Positions 1-6,727 are shown, counted from the stretch's first letter. The stretch is DNA of 11,969 bases from Bacteroidales bacterium (GCA_018432645.1 JAHDSP010000216.1:1-11969), one strand, 5' to 3'. Notes: generated from the sequence alone by a model not told the origin. A program made the numbers and translations.

Positions 1-40
1 ATAAAAAAAAATTTAATTTTTTAATGACAAAAAAAATATT

Positions 41-48
41 TAATTTTG
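41..48 (+). promoter_or_regulatory. Bacteroidota-type -7 promoter box for the tRNA-Leu pair
   Basis: The octamer TAATTTTG fits the Bacteroidetes primary sigma -7 consensus TAnnTTTG exactly. It ends 9 bases before the first base of tRNA-Leu(GAG), so transcription would start at about 54-56, almost at the mature 5' end. The expected -33 position (about 18-22) is a run of T without the usual TTG, so only the -7 half is well supported. Confidence 0.6.
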
Positions 49-57
49 CAAAAAATT

Positions 58-141
58 GCCCAGGTGGCGGAATTGGTAGACGCGCTACTTTGAGGGGGTA
101 GTGCCTGCAAGGGTGTGCAAGTTCGAGTCTTGTCCTGGGCA
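58..141 (+). tRNA. tRNA-Leu, anticodon GAG
   Basis: This is an 84-base class II tRNA. The acceptor stem GCCCAGG (58-64) pairs with CCTGGGC (134-140), with discriminator A141. The D-arm begins GCGGAATTGGTAGACGC. The anticodon stem CTACT (85-89) pairs with GGTAG (97-101) with one G-U pair, and the loop TTGAGGG puts anticodon GAG at 92-94, reading the CUU/CUC leucine codons. A long variable arm (102-116) and a T-arm with loop TTCGAGT (122-128) follow. CCA is not encoded, so it must be added by tRNA nucleotidyltransferase. It lies 9 bases upstream of a second leucine tRNA and is probably co-transcribed with it. Confidence 0.96.
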
Positions 142-154
142 TTTTTTTATGCCC
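137..154 (+). repeat. Inverted repeat across the tRNA-tRNA spacer
   Basis: GGGCAT (137-142, the 3' acceptor strand and discriminator of the first tRNA) is perfectly complementary to ATGCCC (149-154, ending in the 5' acceptor strand of the second), with a loop of six T. The stem can be extended by T136-G155 (wobble) and C135-G156. In the precursor transcript this hairpin would compete with both acceptor stems. It may only be a by-product of the two tRNAs sharing a GCCC/GGGC acceptor end, but the flanking AT of the spacer extends it. Confidence 0.6.
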
Positions 155-234
155 GGATGGCGGAATTGGTAGACGCGCTAGTTTCAGGGACTAGTACTGT
201 CACAAGTGTGCAGGTTCGAGTCCTGTTCCGGGCA
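151..234 (+). tRNA. tRNA-Leu, anticodon CAG
   Basis: This is an 84-base class II tRNA closely similar to its upstream neighbour. Acceptor GCCCGGA (151-157) pairs with TCCGGGC (227-233), with discriminator A234. The anticodon stem CTAGT (178-182) pairs with ACTAG (190-194), and the loop TTCAGGG gives anticodon CAG at 185-187, which reads CUG. The variable arm is at 195-209 and the T-loop TTCGAGT at 215-221. CCA is not encoded. The near-identical D-arm and 5' half suggest that the pair arose by tandem duplication followed by divergence of the anticodon arm. Keeping a CUG-specific tRNA in so AT-rich a genome is mildly notable. Confidence 0.96.
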
Positions 235-245
235 TTAATTGAAAT

Positions 246-261
246 TAAAGAATATTCTTTA
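246..261. repeat. 16-bp perfect palindrome downstream of the tRNAs
   Basis: TAAAGAATATTCTTTA is perfectly self-complementary and lies 12 bases after the second tRNA, in the 124-base gap before queA. A palindrome without a loop forms only a poor RNA hairpin. It could be a weak terminator (it is followed by an AT-rich tract), a dimeric protein-binding site, or chance in DNA of this composition. I see no -7 box matching TAnnTTTG in the rest of the gap up to queA. Confidence 0.35.
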
Positions 262-358
262 TTATTTATAAACTATACTATTTTTTAATATTATTTAAAT
301 AATGTAACAAAAACGATTATTCTACGTATATTAAATTCCTATTAAAAAAAATTAATTT

Positions 359-1420
359 ATGGAACCTAAAAAATTGATGCATTTTAATTTTGATCTACCT
401 GATGAGTTGATAGCTAGATATCCTATGGAGGAGAGAGATGAGTGTCGGCTGATGGTAATACATAAAAAAACAGGTGAAATTGAACATAAAATTTTTAAAA
501 ATATTATAGATTATTTTGATGATGGAGATGTGATGATCATTAATAATACTAAAGTAATTCCTGCTAGATTAATTGCTACAAAAGAACGTACTGGAGCTCA
601 AATAGAAGTGATACTTTTAAGGGAGTTAAATGAAGATCTCAAATTGTGGGACGTTACTGTGGAGCCAGCGAGAAAAATTCGTATTGGTAATAAATTATAT
701 TTTGGAGATAATAGTGAATTAGTTGCAGAGGTAGTAGATAATACTACTTCGCGCGGACGTACTATTCGCTTTCTCACAGAGATGCCACATGATGAATTTT
801 TAAAATTGCTAAAAAGCTTGGGTGAATTAGCAGTACCTGTACTTTTAGATCGCCCTACTGAACCTATTGATAATGAATATTTTCAGACTGTTTATGCTAA
901 AGTAGAAGGTTCTGTTTTACCACCTTTCGCAGGATTACATTTCACTGAATTATTAATGAAAAGAATGAATGTGCATGGTATCAATTTTTCTGAAATTACT
1001 GAACATATTGGCTTAGGAGATCTACGAAAAATAGATGTTCAAGATTTAGCTAGGCATAAAATCGATGCAGAAGAGTTTATTATTAACGAAGAGGCTTGTC
1101 AGATAGTTAATGAAGCTAAAAAAAATAAAAAAAAGATATGTGCAGTTGGTAATTCTGTGATGAAGGCTTTAGAATCATCTCATTCTATCGATGGATATTT
1201 GATACCTGCTCATAGATGGACTTCTGTATTTATTTATCCTCCTTATGATTTTCATGTAGCTAATGCTTTTTTGACCAATTTTACTTTGCCTTATAGTATA
1301 GCTTTGATGTCTGCAGCTACATTCGCAGGTTATGAACTTTTGATGTCGGCTTATGAATTGGCTGTGAAAGAAAAATATCGTTTTTATGTTTATGGAGATG
1401 CAATGTTAATCATTGATTAA
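359..1420 (+). CDS. queA: S-adenosylmethionine:tRNA ribosyltransferase-isomerase QueA
   Basis: QueA transfers and isomerises the ribose of SAM onto preQ1 at position 34 of GUN-anticodon tRNAs, giving epoxyqueuosine. The 353 aa match the family's usual length. Recognisable blocks are the start FDLPDELIARYP (residues 11-22), NNTKVIPARL (62-71), the Bacteroidetes-type LLRELNE and PARKIRIGNKLYFG (103-116), NTTSRGRTIRFL (128-139), AGLHF (191-195), YPPYDF (293-298) and the C-terminal YGDAMLI. Several positions I recall as nearly invariant are changed: the APTAGLHF block reads LPPFAGLHF (187-195), the TLHxGLGxF block reads TEHIGLGDL (214-222), VGTTV reads VGNSV (263-267), and NFHxPxSTLL reads NFTLPYSIAL (307-316). 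The frame is open throughout, so the gene is not broken, but activity is uncertain. ATG 359 was chosen as the first in-frame ATG; ATG 377 is possible. ispD follows after 9 bases. Confidence 0.93.
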   Translation: MEPKKLMHFNFDLPDELIARYPMEERDECRLMVIHKKTGEIEHKIFKNIIDYFDDGDVMIINNTKVIPARLIATKERTGAQIEVILLRELNEDLKLWDVTVEPARKIRIGNKLYFGDNSELVAEVVDNTTSRGRTIRFLTEMPHDEFLKLLKSLGELAVPVLLDRPTEPIDNEYFQTVYAKVEGSVLPPFAGLHFTELLMKRMNVHGINFSEITEHIGLGDLRKIDVQDLARHKIDAEEFIINEEACQIVNEAKKNKKKICAVGNSVMKALESSHSIDGYLIPAHRWTSVFIYPPYDFHVANAFLTNFTLPYSIALMSAATFAGYELLMSAYELAVKEKYRFYVYGDAMLIID

Positions 1421-1429
1421 TATCGACAA

Positions 1430-2107
1430 ATGGATAATAATAAATATGCAATTATTTTAGCTGGAGGCGAAAGCAGGCGCATGCATAGTAAAGTTCCAAA
1501 GCCATTAATGTCTATTAATGGTAAATTTCTTCTTTGCTATAGTTTAGAATCTTTTGTTGGAATTGTCCCTATTTCTAATATTATTTTAGTGATTAATAAC
1601 AAGCATAAAGGATTATATATAGTACTTTGGTTTAATTATCCAGAATATAATGGTATAAAAAAAGTAATAGGTGGTAAAGAGCGTTTCGATAGTGTAAAAA
1701 ATGCTCTTGCAGCTTTACCTGATGATGGATTAGTAGCTATTCATGATGCTGCTAGACCATATGTGCCCAAACCATTAATTAGAAAAGGTTATAAATTAGC
1801 AAAAGCAAATAATTGTGCTATTCCATATCATAAAACTTATAATTCTGTTAGGATAAAAGATGATGATAAAAATTTTATCGTAGATAGAGATGATGTTATG
1901 TTAATTGATACTCCACAATTTTTTAATATTTCTTTACTAAAACAAGCTTATGAGCAAGACTATAATGATAATTTTACAGACGATGCTAGTGTATGGGAAA
2001 GTAAAAATCTACCACTTACTTTTTTTGAAGGTACTAGATTAAATCTTAAAATTACTTATCCTGAAGATTTAATTTTAATGTCTGCTATATTAGAAAATTT
2101 TTATTAA
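1430..2107 (+). CDS. ispD: 2-C-methyl-D-erythritol 4-phosphate cytidylyltransferase IspD
   Basis: IspD joins CTP and MEP to form CDP-methylerythritol in the MEP isoprenoid pathway. The 225-aa protein is a single nucleotidyltransferase domain of normal length. The N-terminal CTP-binding loop is AGGESRRM (11-18), with R17 and K24 in place of the E. coli catalytic Arg20 and Lys27. Further matches are GGKERFDSVKNAL (81-93), IHDAARP (104-110), T136, VDRDD (151-155) leading into TPQFF (161-165), TDDAS (183-187) and LKITYPEDL (206-214) with the conserved lysine K207. The catalytic set is thus complete. Two loop positions are atypical: the usual Gly of AGGxGxRM is Ser15, and PKQ is PKP (23-25). It starts 9 bases after queA, so the two are almost certainly co-transcribed, and the unit ends in a terminator. 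Confidence 0.93.
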   Translation: MDNNKYAIILAGGESRRMHSKVPKPLMSINGKFLLCYSLESFVGIVPISNIILVINNKHKGLYIVLWFNYPEYNGIKKVIGGKERFDSVKNALAALPDDGLVAIHDAARPYVPKPLIRKGYKLAKANNCAIPYHKTYNSVRIKDDDKNFIVDRDDVMLIDTPQFFNISLLKQAYEQDYNDNFTDDASVWESKNLPLTFFEGTRLNLKITYPEDLILMSAILENFY

Positions 2108-2123
2108 TTTTGCAAATAAAATT

Positions 2124-2158
2124 TTCCCATGCATAAAATGTGTGGGAATGTTTTTTTA
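2124..2158 (+). terminator. Rho-independent terminator after ispD, in the greA leader
   Basis: An 11-bp stem (2124-2134 with 2138-2148; nine Watson-Crick pairs and two G-U pairs, including a CCC/GGG block) closes a three-base AAA loop and is followed by TG and a run of seven T (2151-2157), then more AT-rich sequence. This is the clearest intrinsic terminator in the window. It begins 17 bases after the ispD stop codon and its T-run ends about 30 bases before the greA ATG. Confidence 0.85.
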
Positions 2159-2187
2159 TATTTTTTATAAAATGTAAATTTATCATT

Positions 2188-2658
2188 ATGGATGAAATAA
2201 CATATCTAACAAAAGAAGGTTTTGAAAATCTTCAAAACAAGTTAAATCGACTGATACATGAGGAGAGACCACGTATAGCTCAGATGATAGCTGAAGCAAG
2301 AGAAAAAGGCGATTTATCAGAAAATGCTGAATATGATGCTGCTAAAGATGCTCAGGGTCATTTAGAATTAGAAATAGCTCAATTGCAAAAACTATTAGCT
2401 AATGTTAAAATTATTGATGAAACTGAGGTTGATAAATCTCAAGTTAGAATCTTAACTACAGTTACTATTAAAAATTTGTCTAATAATCAGACAATCTCTT
2501 ATAAGATAGTACCAGATAAAGAAGCCGATCTCAAGAAAAAACATCTCGGTGTCAATAGTCCTGTAGCTCAAGCTCTGATAGGTAAAAAAATCGATGATAT
2601 CGTAGATATCCAAGTACCAGCTGGTGTAATAAAATATAAAATTTTAAAAATTGAATAG
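2188..2658 (+). CDS. greA: Transcription elongation factor GreA
   Basis: GreA enters the secondary channel of RNA polymerase and triggers cleavage of the 3' end of backtracked transcripts. From ATG 2188 the product is 156 aa, close to the usual 158. The N-terminal coiled coil (about 1-75) carries the tip signature GDLSENAEYDAAKD (41-54) with the two acidic residues D42 and E45 that position the catalytic metal. The C-terminal FKBP-like domain includes GVNSPVAQALIGK and ends in VPAGVIKYKIL. The same frame is open upstream to an ATG at 2140, but that start would lie inside the terminator stem and add a non-conserved hydrophobic leader, so I reject it. The TAG stop is followed after two bases by the HIT gene. 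No TAnnTTTG box lies between the terminator and the start. Confidence 0.95.
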   Translation: MDEITYLTKEGFENLQNKLNRLIHEERPRIAQMIAEAREKGDLSENAEYDAAKDAQGHLELEIAQLQKLLANVKIIDETEVDKSQVRILTTVTIKNLSNNQTISYKIVPDKEADLKKKHLGVNSPVAQALIGKKIDDIVDIQVPAGVIKYKILKIE

Positions 2659-2660
2659 TT

Positions 2661-3065
2661 ATGTCTAGTATATTTACAAAAATTGTTAATCGTGAAATCC
2701 CAGCATATATTGTCGCTGAGGATGAAAATTATTTGGCATTTTTAGATATTAACCCATTAGCCAAAGCTCATACTTTAGTAATTCCAAAGAAAGAAGTTGA
2801 TTACATTTTTGATTTAGATGATGAAAGTCTTGCAGGCTTATGGATCTTCGCCAAAAAAGTAGCTAAAGCTATTGATAAATACATGCAAGGTGAAGCTATC
2901 AGAACAGGTGTCGCCGTTGTAGGTTTAGAAGTTCCGCATGCTCATATTCATCTTGTTCCAATAAAAAATATTACTGATATTGATTTTGCTAAACCTAAAC
3001 TAAAATTCAGCCCTGAAGAATTACAAAATATTGCTGAAGGAATAAAGAAATTTGTTGTATTATAA
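2661..3065 (+). CDS. HIT-family (histidine triad) nucleotide-binding hydrolase
   Basis: This 134-aa single-domain protein of the HINT/HIT branch hydrolyses nucleoside phosphoramidates or related nucleotide conjugates; the physiological substrate in Bacteroidetes is unknown to me. It starts with the typical SIFTKIVNREIPAYIVAEDE, continues with AFLDINPLAKAHTLVIPKKEVDYIFDLD in pieces across residues 26-53, and carries the histidine triad HAHIHLVP (93-100), in which H95 is the expected nucleophile. The two-base gap from greA implies co-transcription and perhaps translational coupling. I recall greA-HIT adjacency in many Bacteroidetes. The next gene, era, is 80 bases away. Confidence 0.93.
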   Translation: MSSIFTKIVNREIPAYIVAEDENYLAFLDINPLAKAHTLVIPKKEVDYIFDLDDESLAGLWIFAKKVAKAIDKYMQGEAIRTGVAVVGLEVPHAHIHLVPIKNITDIDFAKPKLKFSPEELQNIAEGIKKFVVL

Positions 3066-3145
3066 TGATATAATTACTCTGGATTTTACTTAAATTTTAA
3101 TTACTTTTTGTACAATTTTTAAAAAATAAATATATAATATATTAA

Positions 3146-4024
3146 ATGCATAAAGCCGGTTTCATAAGCATATTAGGTTATCCAAATGTTGGTAAATCTA
3201 CCTTAGTAAATTCCATTATAGGTGAAAACCTAATGCCAGTATCTCCCAAAGCTCAAACTACGCGACAAAGAGTATTGGGCATTTATAATGATGAAAATAC
3301 TCAAATTATTTTTTCAGATTTACCAGGTTGGCTCACTAACCCTCAATATGAGCTGCATAAAGCTATGCTGCATGATATAGAATCTGCTTTCGAAGATGCG
3401 GATATATTAATTTACATGCATGATTTAACTGATAAAAGAGATAACAATCAACTCATAGACATAGTAGCTAAATATTCACAACCTAAAATTGTTGTTCTCA
3501 ATAAAGCTGATCTAGTTGATGAAAAAACATTGTTAATTAAAGAAAAAAAATTTAAAGAAAAATTCTCTAATATAGATGTAATCGCTGTCTCTGCGCTGAC
3601 AGGATATAATATTGATAAATTACTCGAAATAATTATTAACCTTTTACCCGAGCATCCACCATATTATGATAAAGACATACTCTCTGATAGATATCTCAGA
3701 TATTTCGCTTCAGAGATTATTAGAGAGCAGATTTATTATTTATATAAAGAAGAAATACCTTATGAAACTGAAGTAGTAATAAATAGCTTCAAAGAAGATC
3801 AGGATCCAGTATACATAGAAGCAGAAATATGGGTTATGCGAGATTCTCAAAAGAATATAATTATTGGGAAAAAAGGTGAAATGATAAAAAAACTAGGTAC
3901 TAATGCTAGACTAAAATTAGAAAAATTATTAGATAAACATATTTTCTTAAATTTATTTGTTAAAGTTCAACCAAACTGGCGTAATGATAAAAATACTCTA
4001 AAAAGACTAGGTTATAATATTTAA
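3146..4024 (+). CDS. era: GTPase Era, ribosome small-subunit assembly factor
   Basis: Era binds the 3' end of 16S rRNA and acts as a checkpoint in 30S maturation. The 292-aa protein has the normal two-domain layout. In the GTPase domain the P-loop is GYPNVGKST (11-19), switch I has TTR (38-40), G3 is DLPG (58-61), G4 is NKAD (119-122) and G5 is SAL (149-151). The C-terminal KH domain (about 200-285) has its RNA-binding GxxG loop as GKKG (241-244). G3 is DTPG in the Era proteins I remember, so the Leu is unusual, although the Asp and Gly that contact nucleotide and magnesium are kept. The start MHKAGF is the standard Era N-terminus. Transcription may come from the greA side or from an unrecognised promoter in the 80-base leader. 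Confidence 0.95.
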   Translation: MHKAGFISILGYPNVGKSTLVNSIIGENLMPVSPKAQTTRQRVLGIYNDENTQIIFSDLPGWLTNPQYELHKAMLHDIESAFEDADILIYMHDLTDKRDNNQLIDIVAKYSQPKIVVLNKADLVDEKTLLIKEKKFKEKFSNIDVIAVSALTGYNIDKLLEIIINLLPEHPPYYDKDILSDRYLRYFASEIIREQIYYLYKEEIPYETEVVINSFKEDQDPVYIEAEIWVMRDSQKNIIIGKKGEMIKKLGTNARLKLEKLLDKHIFLNLFVKVQPNWRNDKNTLKRLGYNI

Positions 4025-4055
4025 TATTTCCCAAAGAATCAAATTTTAACCTTAT

Positions 4056-5114
4056 ATGCGCATCGGAAATAAAAATCCAATCTATATAGAGCACAACTTC
4101 ACTACTTTTCAAAAATATTTCCGATATCACTTAGGAACACACAAAAATATTAATTGTTTAGTTTTAGTAGATTCCTTTATCAATGATAATTATTTGGATG
4201 AGGTAAAATCAATTATCAATAATTCTAATTTCAAATATTTAGAAATAATTTATTATAATTCTGATGAAAATATAAAAACTATTTTTGAAATCATTAAAAT
4301 TTGGAATATTTTAGATAAAAATAATTTTAATAGAGATGATCTGGTAATATGTATTGGTGGTGGCACTATAAGTGATTTAGGAGGTTTCGCAGCTGCGACT
4401 TTTAAACGTGGCTTAAAGGTCATAAACATTCCCACTACTCTTTTATCTATGGTAGACGCTGGCATAGGAGGTAAAAATGGCATTAATTTCAATAATAATA
4501 AAAACGAAATAGGCACTTACTATTTCCCCTTATTTACATTTATCTATCCTAAATTTTTAAATACTCTATCAGAAATAGACATTTTAAGTGGTTATGGAGA
4601 AATAATTAAATATGGACTGCTGATGAATAAAGAATCTGTAAATGAAATTATAAAATCTGATCCTCGCCAAGTATCAAGCACACAAATCATCAGGAAATCT
4701 ATTCAATACAAACATCACATTATCAATATAGATCCACTTGAAAAAAACAGACGAAAAATTTTGAATCTGGGACATACATTTGGTCATGCTTTCGAATCAT
4801 ATAGATTATCACAAAATATACCAACACCTCACGGTATATGTGTAGCTTGGGGCTTGCAATATTCTTTGAAATTTTCTAAAAAAGTATTAAATTTTTCACC
4901 ATATTGGTCACAAAAAGTTATAGATTGGTTACAAACATGGTATGGCAAACCACCTGTAATAGATTTTGATAAATTATTTACATTTTTGATTCGTGATAAA
5001 AAAATTTTAGACGAAAAAATAAGTTTTGTTTTAATGTATGAGATCGGTAAGCCTAAAATTCATAAATTTACTATAGAAGATATTAAACAGTTGTATAGTT
5101 CTATTGTTTTTTAA
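4056..5114 (+). CDS. aroB: 3-dehydroquinate synthase AroB
   Basis: AroB converts DAHP to 3-dehydroquinate, the second step of the shikimate pathway, using NAD+ and a divalent metal. The 352 aa match the family's length. The NAD-binding segment is GGGTISDLGGFAAATFKRG (101-119), followed by IPTTLLSMVDAGIGGKNGINF in pieces (125-145). The three metal ligands are expected at E182 (GEIIKYG), H240 (NLGHTFGHAFE) and H259 (TPHG), and all are present. The SVGGKT loop of most AroB proteins reads GIGGKN (136-141), and the EKGLRK segment reads EKNRRK with the Arg retained. It sits 31 bases after era on the same strand and converges with nnr. I see no strong terminator in the 60 bases between them. Confidence 0.94.
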   Translation: MRIGNKNPIYIEHNFTTFQKYFRYHLGTHKNINCLVLVDSFINDNYLDEVKSIINNSNFKYLEIIYYNSDENIKTIFEIIKIWNILDKNNFNRDDLVICIGGGTISDLGGFAAATFKRGLKVINIPTTLLSMVDAGIGGKNGINFNNNKNEIGTYYFPLFTFIYPKFLNTLSEIDILSGYGEIIKYGLLMNKESVNEIIKSDPRQVSSTQIIRKSIQYKHHIINIDPLEKNRRKILNLGHTFGHAFESYRLSQNIPTPHGICVAWGLQYSLKFSKKVLNFSPYWSQKVIDWLQTWYGKPPVIDFDKLFTFLIRDKKILDEKISFVLMYEIGKPKIHKFTIEDIKQLYSSIVF

Positions 5115-5174
5115 ATTTTGTTAAACATATCTCTTTTGTCTGAACCGCTGATTTTATTATCCTACCGATTATCA

Positions 5175-6722
5175 TCAAATTTGTGAAAAATCAGAAATTT
5201 GAGAAAAATCGTTGTGTTCCCAATTGTTAAAAATTTTTTCTATACCTTTAGCTAATTGTGAAGTAGTGATAGCATGATGTGAGTATTTATTGCCACACCA
5301 TTCACCTGCAGCTCCGTGCAAACAAGTTGCTAAAATACAAGCATCTAAACGAGAATAATTCTGAGCCAATAAACCTGCTAAAAGTCCCGATAAGATATCT
5401 CCACTGCCACCTTTAGACAATGTATCATCACCAGTGATGTTAATAAAAATTTGCCCATTCTCATTAATAATTTTGGAGTTATGCTCTTTGATAATTATAG
5501 TACAATTATATTTTTTACAGAAATTTTTTACTAGTTCTAATTTTTCAAAATCATCATTCCATTCACCAATCAATCTTTTCAGCTCACCAGGATGAGGAGT
5601 AAGTATAAAATTATTATTTAAAAAACTATACCAATCATTATGTTTACTTAAAATATTTAAAGCATCAGCATCTAAAACAGTAGGTTTTTTGCAATTTAAA
5701 AGATAATCGAGTAATGCATTAGCAGTGAAATCATCAGTACCTAATCCTGGCCCTATGCAGGCAGCATCATAATTATGCAAAATTGATAAATCTTCGATAT
5801 TTGCTGTATCAATAGGTAAAGTTAAAGATTCAGGAAGCTTAGATAGATATGCAGGCACTAGTTTTTCAGGCACAATAGTAGAAACAAGGCCTGCACCGCT
5901 TTTAAGGGCACCTAGAGTAGCTAGTAATCCCGCACCATATTTACCAGGACTACCTGCAGCTATGCCAACGTGACCAAAGATATTTTTATGACCAAATTTA
6001 TTTCGTTTTTTTAACCTTTTACTAATCTCTTGCCCATCTATCATAGTAGCTAGAGGCTCACAATTATTAATGAAATTATGATCTAAACCTATAGGTAATA
6101 TTTTCCAATCTCCTATATAATCGTAATTCTCTGGCATAAAAAAAGCTAAACGAGGGACTTCAAATGCTAAAGTGTAATTAGCTTTTACAATTCTATCACA
6201 ATGATTTTTTGATGTCTTATCAGCAAATAAGCCACTAGGCATGTCTATAGCTATTTTGATATTATTTAAATGATTTAAATATTTTATCAATTCAGCCAAC
6301 CAATCATCTGGAGCTCTGCTAATGCCAGAACCTAATAATGCATCAATTATTATATCATTATTATCTAATATTTTTAGTTTTTCAAAATCATTTAAATTTT
6401 GAATTTTTACAATATTATTTTTGTCAGGAAGTCTATTTAGATTTGTTAGAAAATCTGCAGAAAAGTTTTTGCTAAATTCACAAATAAAAATTTTAATATC
6501 CTTGCCATTTTCTATAAGTTTACGAGCAATTACTAAACCATCACCACCGTTATTACCAGTACCAGCAAATATTACAAAACTATTAAAATTAACGAAAATT
6601 TTTTGTATAAAATCGAAGCATTTGCTCGCAGCTCTCTCCATCAAATCTATAGAGTCGATAGGTTCATTTTTTATAGTATATTCATCTGCCTTTCTAATGT
6701 CTTCTATACTTAAAATTTTCAT
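5175..6722 (-). CDS. nnr: Bifunctional NAD(P)H-hydrate epimerase / ADP-dependent NAD(P)H-hydrate dehydratase
   Basis: This protein repairs hydrated, inactive NAD(P)H: the N-terminal half interconverts R and S epimers and the C-terminal half dehydrates the S form. The 515 aa are a fused YjeF pair of typical length. The N-terminal domain (about 1-220) has GTGNNGGDGLVIAR (54-67) and the IDMPSGL loop (159-165). The C-terminal ribokinase-like domain (about 235-500) starts KFGHKNIFGHVGIAAGS (242-258) and includes IGPGLG (323-328), DADALN (351-356), TPHPGE (375-380) and KGGSGDILSG (437-446). The usual GNPG just before the last motif reads GDDT (431-434). The extreme C-terminus is a short duplication, DFSQIS then DFSQI. 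It begins 5 bases after the upstream membrane-protein gene and shares its promoter. Confidence 0.94.
   Translation of the reverse strand: MKILSIEDIRKADEYTIKNEPIDSIDLMERAASKCFDFIQKIFVNFNSFVIFAGTGNNGGDGLVIARKLIENGKDIKIFICEFSKNFSADFLTNLNRLPDKNNIVKIQNLNDFEKLKILDNNDIIIDALLGSGISRAPDDWLAELIKYLNHLNNIKIAIDMPSGLFADKTSKNHCDRIVKANYTLAFEVPRLAFFMPENYDYIGDWKILPIGLDHNFINNCEPLATMIDGQEISKRLKKRNKFGHKNIFGHVGIAAGSPGKYGAGLLATLGALKSGAGLVSTIVPEKLVPAYLSKLPESLTLPIDTANIEDLSILHNYDAACIGPGLGTDDFTANALLDYLLNCKKPTVLDADALNILSKHNDWYSFLNNNFILTPHPGELKRLIGEWNDDFEKLELVKNFCKKYNCTIIIKEHNSKIINENGQIFINITGDDTLSKGGSGDILSGLLAGLLAQNYSRLDACILATCLHGAAGEWCGNKYSHHAITTSQLAKGIEKIFNNWEHNDFSQISDFSQI
5178..5213 (-). repeat. nnr: Two-copy 18-bp tandem repeat at the 3' end of nnr
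   Basis: Positions 5178-5195 and 5196-5213 are adjacent copies of an 18-base unit; the first 15 bases of each differ at only one position. The period is six codons, so the frame is kept and the protein gains a repeated DFSQI tail immediately before the stop. It looks like a recent slippage or duplication event lying outside the conserved dehydratase fold. Confidence 0.7.
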
Positions 6723-6727
6723 AATAA

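Noticed and set aside
2140-2187. Upstream in-frame start that would lengthen GreA by 16 residues.
   Set aside because: The extra residues are encoded by the terminator hairpin and its T-run, give a hydrophobic leader foreign to GreA, and the conserved GreA N-terminus starts at 2188.
3077-3110. Possible promoter before era, with TA and TTTG in the -7 region.
   Set aside because: The spacing between TA and TTTG is three bases instead of two and no -33 TTG is at the right distance; too weak to annotate.
4253-4516. Open reading frame of 87 codons on the - strand.
   Set aside because: It lies entirely within aroB, whose conserved motifs are on the other strand, and its translation resembles nothing.
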